This document shows positions 8,220-10,159 of a stretch of DNA of 10,159 nt, piece by piece. This DNA is from Lachnospiraceae bacterium UBA4317 (lineage in GTDB: Bacteria; Bacillota_A; Clostridia; Lachnospirales; Lachnospiraceae): positions 1-10,159 of the forward strand of contig DGUF01000120.1 of assembly GCA_002394525.1 (NCBI GenBank), given 5' to 3'. How positions within the stretch are numbered: position 1 is the stretch's first letter; each line of letters opens with the position of its first letter. The translations under genes and the position numbers were made by a program. The notes beneath the pieces are model-generated. The model worked only from the letters and a program-made list of their open reading frames with translations, did not search any database and was not told where the DNA came from.

Positions 8220-8235
8220 AAATCGATCAACAAAA

Positions 8236-8277
8236 TTGACATTTGTTCTTGACATTTGTTCAAGTGCACGCTATGAT
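8236..8277 (+). promoter_or_regulatory. Near-consensus promoter with perfect 13-bp tandem operator repeat
   Basis: TTGACATTTGTTC occurs twice with no gap (8236-8248, 8249-8261). The second copy's TTGACA (8249-8254) is a perfect -35, followed by 17 bases and TATGAT (8272-8277), one mismatch from consensus. Transcription would start near 8284, giving a leader of about 130 bases before the ATG at 8416. SorC-family CggR is known to bind tandem direct repeats, so this is the likely site for the regulator at 6890-7912. GTAACAAAT at 8320-8328 is a reversed partial match. Confidence 0.8.
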
Positions 8278-8415
8278 GTCCTCATCAGACAGGTACATAA
8301 TTTACTTACAGGCACAATTGTAACAAATACGACAGAGTACGCCAACACTCGGCACCGGTGCTGGATCCACCGGGAAAGAGAAAAAGTTCCTCACCAGGAG
8401 CAGAAAGGAGCCCCC

Positions 8416-9111
8416 ATGGCAAAAGCAGAACGTCCCTTTTTGATCGTAAATCCCAAATCCTACCTCTATGGCAAGGAGAGCCTCGAGCTGGCCAAGGCCG
8501 CTGACAGGACAGCCGCCGAGACAGGACTGCAGATCTACTTCACCTGCCCCTTCGCGGATATCAGGCTGATCAGAGAAAACACCAGCCATGTGATCGTCTG
8601 CGCACAGTCTCTCGATCCCCTCACCCCCGGACGCGGCATGGGACATGTTCTCCCCGAATCTCTCAAGGAAGCCGGCGCGGACGCAGTCTTCCTCAACCAT
8701 GCGGAGAATCCCAAGACCCTGGCTGACCTCAACACCTGCATCAAGCGGGCCAAAGAGCTGGATATGATCACGATCGTCTGCGCGGACAGCACCAAAGAGG
8801 CAGCCGCAGTCGCCTGCCTGGATCCCGACATCGTGCTCGCCGAGCCCACCGACCTGATCGGCACCGGCAAGACCGCCGACGACTCCTACGTGATCGAGAC
8901 CGTCGAAGCCCTTCACAAGATCAATCCCGATGTCCTTGTCATGATTGCCTCCGGCGTCTCCAAGGCTGAGGACTGCTACAATGTCATCAAGCTCGGAGCC
9001 GACGGCACAGGCGCCACCTCCGGCATCCTCAACGCTCCTTCCCGCGCCGGCGCAGTGCAGGAGTGGGCCGAGGCGATCGTCAAAGCCTATAAGGAGCGCA
9101 AAGACGCGTAA
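8416..9111 (+). CDS. Triose-phosphate isomerase-like TIM-barrel enzyme (sugar-operon paralog)
   Basis: 231 residues, shorter than bacterial TpiA (about 250) and nearer archaeal TIM length. Catalytic positions of triose-phosphate isomerase are visible: N12 and K14 in VNPKSY, H95 in LNHAENP, and E143 in LAEPTDLIGTGK. Near the C-terminus, IASGVSKAEDC and GADGTGATSGI match the phosphate-binding region. The bacterial NWKMN and GHSERR motifs are absent, so it is a distant paralog. It may isomerise glyceraldehyde 3-phosphate and DHAP, or another phosphosugar, as EryH does with erythrulose phosphate in rhizobia and Brucella. The frame is open upstream to 8236, but the ATG at 8416 has AAAGGAG at ideal spacing and begins where the family homology begins. 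It is first gene of an operon with the YjbQ-like protein and a class II aldolase. Confidence 0.88.
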   Translation: MAKAERPFLIVNPKSYLYGKESLELAKAADRTAAETGLQIYFTCPFADIRLIRENTSHVIVCAQSLDPLTPGRGMGHVLPESLKEAGADAVFLNHAENPKTLADLNTCIKRAKELDMITIVCADSTKEAAAVACLDPDIVLAEPTDLIGTGKTADDSYVIETVEALHKINPDVLVMIASGVSKAEDCYNVIKLGADGTGATSGILNAPSRAGAVQEWAEAIVKAYKERKDA

Positions 9112-9115
9112 ATAC

Positions 9116-9159
9116 AGTGATACAGACCCTGGAATTTCAGCCGGGTCTGCATTGTCACT
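9116..9159 (+). repeat. Hairpin after the isomerase gene
   Basis: CAGACCC (9123-9129) pairs with GGGTCTG (9143-9149), extended by AGTGA/TCACT across an internal loop. There is no T run, so it is more likely an mRNA-stability or processing structure than a full terminator; it lies in the 125-base gap before the YjbQ-like gene. Confidence 0.5.
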
Positions 9160-9236
9160 CACAGCTCCGCGAAAAAGATTCTCAAAAACGCACAGGAAAT
9201 CATAAAAGCAAAGGAAAAGAAAGGCAGGAAGGAAAG

Positions 9237-9767
9237 ATGGCAATCTATAAAGAGCAGATCAATCTCAAATCCCACGGCGGAACTCCCACATTCATCAACA
9301 TCACCAACGAAGTGAAGCAGGCGATCGCCAACAGCGGCATCAAGAGCGGTATCGTCACGATCATCTCCCCCCACACCACCTGCTCCGTGTTTTTTGAGGA
9401 ATATGTCCACGACACGATCGAAGACGGCACGGAGTTTCTCCAGCTGGATCTGAACGCCGCTCTGACAAAGATCATGCCCGACCAGACCCAGATCCCGCCC
9501 GCAGGCGAGTACATGTATCCGGGTCCCAAGCACTACGCCGACGTAGCCTCCTGGCCGGATGCGGAAGCCTATCTGCCCGGCGGTGACAAGACGGCCCTCC
9601 TCAACTGCGACGCCCACATGAAGGCCACCCTGATCGGCAACAGCGCGACGCTGGAGGTCGAGGACGGCAAACTCGCAGTCGGCTCCACCGGCTATGTCTA
9701 TTTCGTCGATTTTGACAGGACCCGCGAGCGTCCCAGAAAGTGCAGAGTCGTCGTCATGGGCGAATAA
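9237..9767 (+). CDS. YjbQ/UPF0047 family protein, enlarged variant
   Basis: 176 residues against about 138 for E. coli YjbQ. The family has a small beta-rich fold; a weak thiamine-phosphate synthase activity was reported for YjbQ, but its true role is unsettled. Seen: the N-terminal strand region, the conserved His motif SPHTTCSVFFEE (about 44-55), and NCDAHMKATLIG (about 123-134), matching the family's D.P.HIK..LLG. The family's GTWQ segment is replaced by GSTGYVYFVDFD (about 149-160). The extra length lies mainly between residues 85 and 122, a Pro/Tyr/Gly-rich stretch containing EYMYPGPKHYADVASWPDAE. The ATG at 9237 follows AGGAAGGAAAG; spacing is short but no better start is seen. It sits between the isomerase-like and aldolase genes, which suggests a role in sugar-phosphate metabolism rather than thiamine synthesis. 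Confidence 0.88.
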   Translation: MAIYKEQINLKSHGGTPTFINITNEVKQAIANSGIKSGIVTIISPHTTCSVFFEEYVHDTIEDGTEFLQLDLNAALTKIMPDQTQIPPAGEYMYPGPKHYADVASWPDAEAYLPGGDKTALLNCDAHMKATLIGNSATLEVEDGKLAVGSTGYVYFVDFDRTRERPRKCRVVVMGE

Positions 9768-9781
9768 ACCAAGGGCTTTCC

Positions 9782-9840
9782 CGGGATCATACAATCCGGA
9801 TCCCGCCGCGCAGGATCCTGCCTTCAGCGCAGGCTCCTGC
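9782..9840 (+). repeat. Cluster of small palindromes between yjbQ-like gene and aldolase
   Basis: CGGGATC (9782-9788) pairs with GATCCCG (9799-9805). GCAGGATCCTGC (9810-9821) is a perfect palindrome, and the near-copy GCAGGCTCCTGC (9829-9840) follows eight bases later. There is no T run, so full termination is unlikely. The 138-base gap may tune expression of the aldolase or mark an RNA processing point. Confidence 0.5.
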
Positions 9841-9905
9841 CGGAACCGCAATGATCCGCAGTTATCACACAGTTGCCATAACCCCCGCATAAAAGGAGAA
9901 TACGC

Positions 9906-10159
9906 ATGCTTGTCAATTCCAAAGTCTTATTCAAAAAAGCACAGGAAGGTCATTTCGCAGTCCCCGCAGCCAATTTCCTGGATATGGAAAGCATCAAGAA
10001 CCATGTCCATCTGGCAGAAAAGCTTGGTCTGCCCCTGATCGTCGGCATCGCCGAGAGCCATCTGGGTGACAACATCTGCCTGGAGGATGCCGCCCTGGTC
10101 GGCAGAAAGTACGCCGCCGAAGCCAATGTCCCGATCGTCCTTCACCTGGACCACGGCGA
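9906..10159 (+). CDS. Class II ketose-bisphosphate aldolase (N-terminal part, runs off the right edge)
   Basis: The first 84 codons of a zinc-dependent class II aldolase of the fructose/tagatose-bisphosphate group. It would cleave a phosphorylated ketose to DHAP plus an aldehyde phosphate. Seen: the family N-terminus (LVNSKVLFKKAQEGHFAVPAAN, residues 2-23), a helix with DMESIKNHVHLAEKLGLPLIV, and VLHLDHG at the edge. There D82 and H83 match the conserved Asp and first zinc-binding His of GatY/KbaY-type enzymes. The ATG at 9906 has AAAGGAG eight bases upstream. The AVPAAN and AESHL segments differ from the common AVPAFN and Q.S forms, so substrate preference cannot be assigned. Third gene of the operon starting at 8416; further genes probably follow beyond the window. 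Confidence 0.9.
   Translation, partial: MLVNSKVLFKKAQEGHFAVPAANFLDMESIKNHVHLAEKLGLPLIVGIAESHLGDNICLEDAALVGRKYAAEANVPIVLHLDHG

Larger units (their letters stand above)
7913..8235. other. Left part of the divergent intergenic region
   Basis: About 320 bases without a supported gene. It contains the regulator ribosome site, the second copy of a 20-bp hairpin repeat (7953-7972), CCCTGT-TTGA-ACAGGG (8094-8109), and a nested inverted repeat at 8162-8219. On the minus strand TTCAAA, 17 bases, TAAAGT (around 8104-8076) is a weak candidate promoter for the regulator. If real, the leader is about 160 bases. Confidence 0.45.

Noticed and set aside
7947..8269. Small frames in the divergent intergenic region (both strands)
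   Set aside because: No ribosome sites, no recognisable product, and overlap with inverted repeats and the promoter.
8236..8415. Upstream extension of the isomerase-like frame to an ATG at 8236
   Set aside because: It overlaps the promoter, has no ribosome site, and adds residues with no family homology; 8416 has a good AAAGGAG.
8302..9243. 313-codon minus-strand frame over the isomerase-like gene
   Set aside because: Antisense shadow; the overlapping plus-strand gene has clear catalytic motifs and promoter.
9237..9767. Thiamine biosynthesis gene
   Set aside because: The thiamine-phosphate synthase activity of the family is a weak side activity; there is no thiamine riboswitch and no other thi gene nearby.

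Overview
The window reads as a chromosomal carbohydrate-use region from a fairly GC-rich Gram-positive anaerobe, most likely a member of the Clostridia (Lachnospiraceae-like). That placement is inferred from AGGAGG-type ribosome binding sites, the clostridial-style FchA/FolD pair, a GutM/SrlA/SrlE sorbitol-type PTS, and Clostridia-like protein sequences. No rRNA, tRNA, CRISPR array or transposase was seen.

Layout. (1) Positions 1-1340, minus strand: the N-terminal 446 residues of a glycoside hydrolase family 2 beta-galactosidase, cut by the window edge before its catalytic acid/base. (2) 1341-1732: divergent regulatory region. (3) 1733-2605, plus: AraC-type regulator, probably controlling the neighbouring beta-galactosidase. 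(4) 2620-4137, minus: a two-gene one-carbon operon, fchA (cyclohydrolase) then a FolD whose usual cyclohydrolase Lys and Gln are replaced. (5) 4366-6520, minus: gutM, srlA (EIIC) and srlE (EIIBC) of a glucitol/sorbitol-family PTS, ending in a strong terminator. No EIIA and no polyol-phosphate dehydrogenase lie in the window. (6) 6890-7912, minus: SorC/DeoR-type sugar-phosphate-sensing regulator. (7) 8416 to the right edge, plus: a divergent operon of a triose-phosphate-isomerase-like enzyme, an enlarged YjbQ/UPF0047 protein, and the start of a class II ketose-bisphosphate aldolase.

How the parts fit. The SorC regulator sits between the PTS operon and the isomerase/YjbQ/aldolase operon. A short motif, ATTTGTT(C/A), appears in the control regions of both, including a perfect 13-bp tandem repeat whose second copy supplies the -35 box of a near-consensus promoter (TTGACA-N17-TATGAT). 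The simplest reading is one regulon for uptake and phosphorylation of a polyol and its breakdown by aldol cleavage to triose phosphates. The substrate is unknown, and the missing parts (EIIA, dehydrogenase, perhaps a kinase) may lie past position 10159.

Most notable points: the YjbQ variant (about 40 residues longer than typical, with the usual GTWQ motif altered) inside a sugar operon; the TIM-like paralog; the FolD lacking two catalytic residues next to FchA; and two separate tandem duplications (24 and 47 bp) that each copy the 3' end of a gene including its stop codon.
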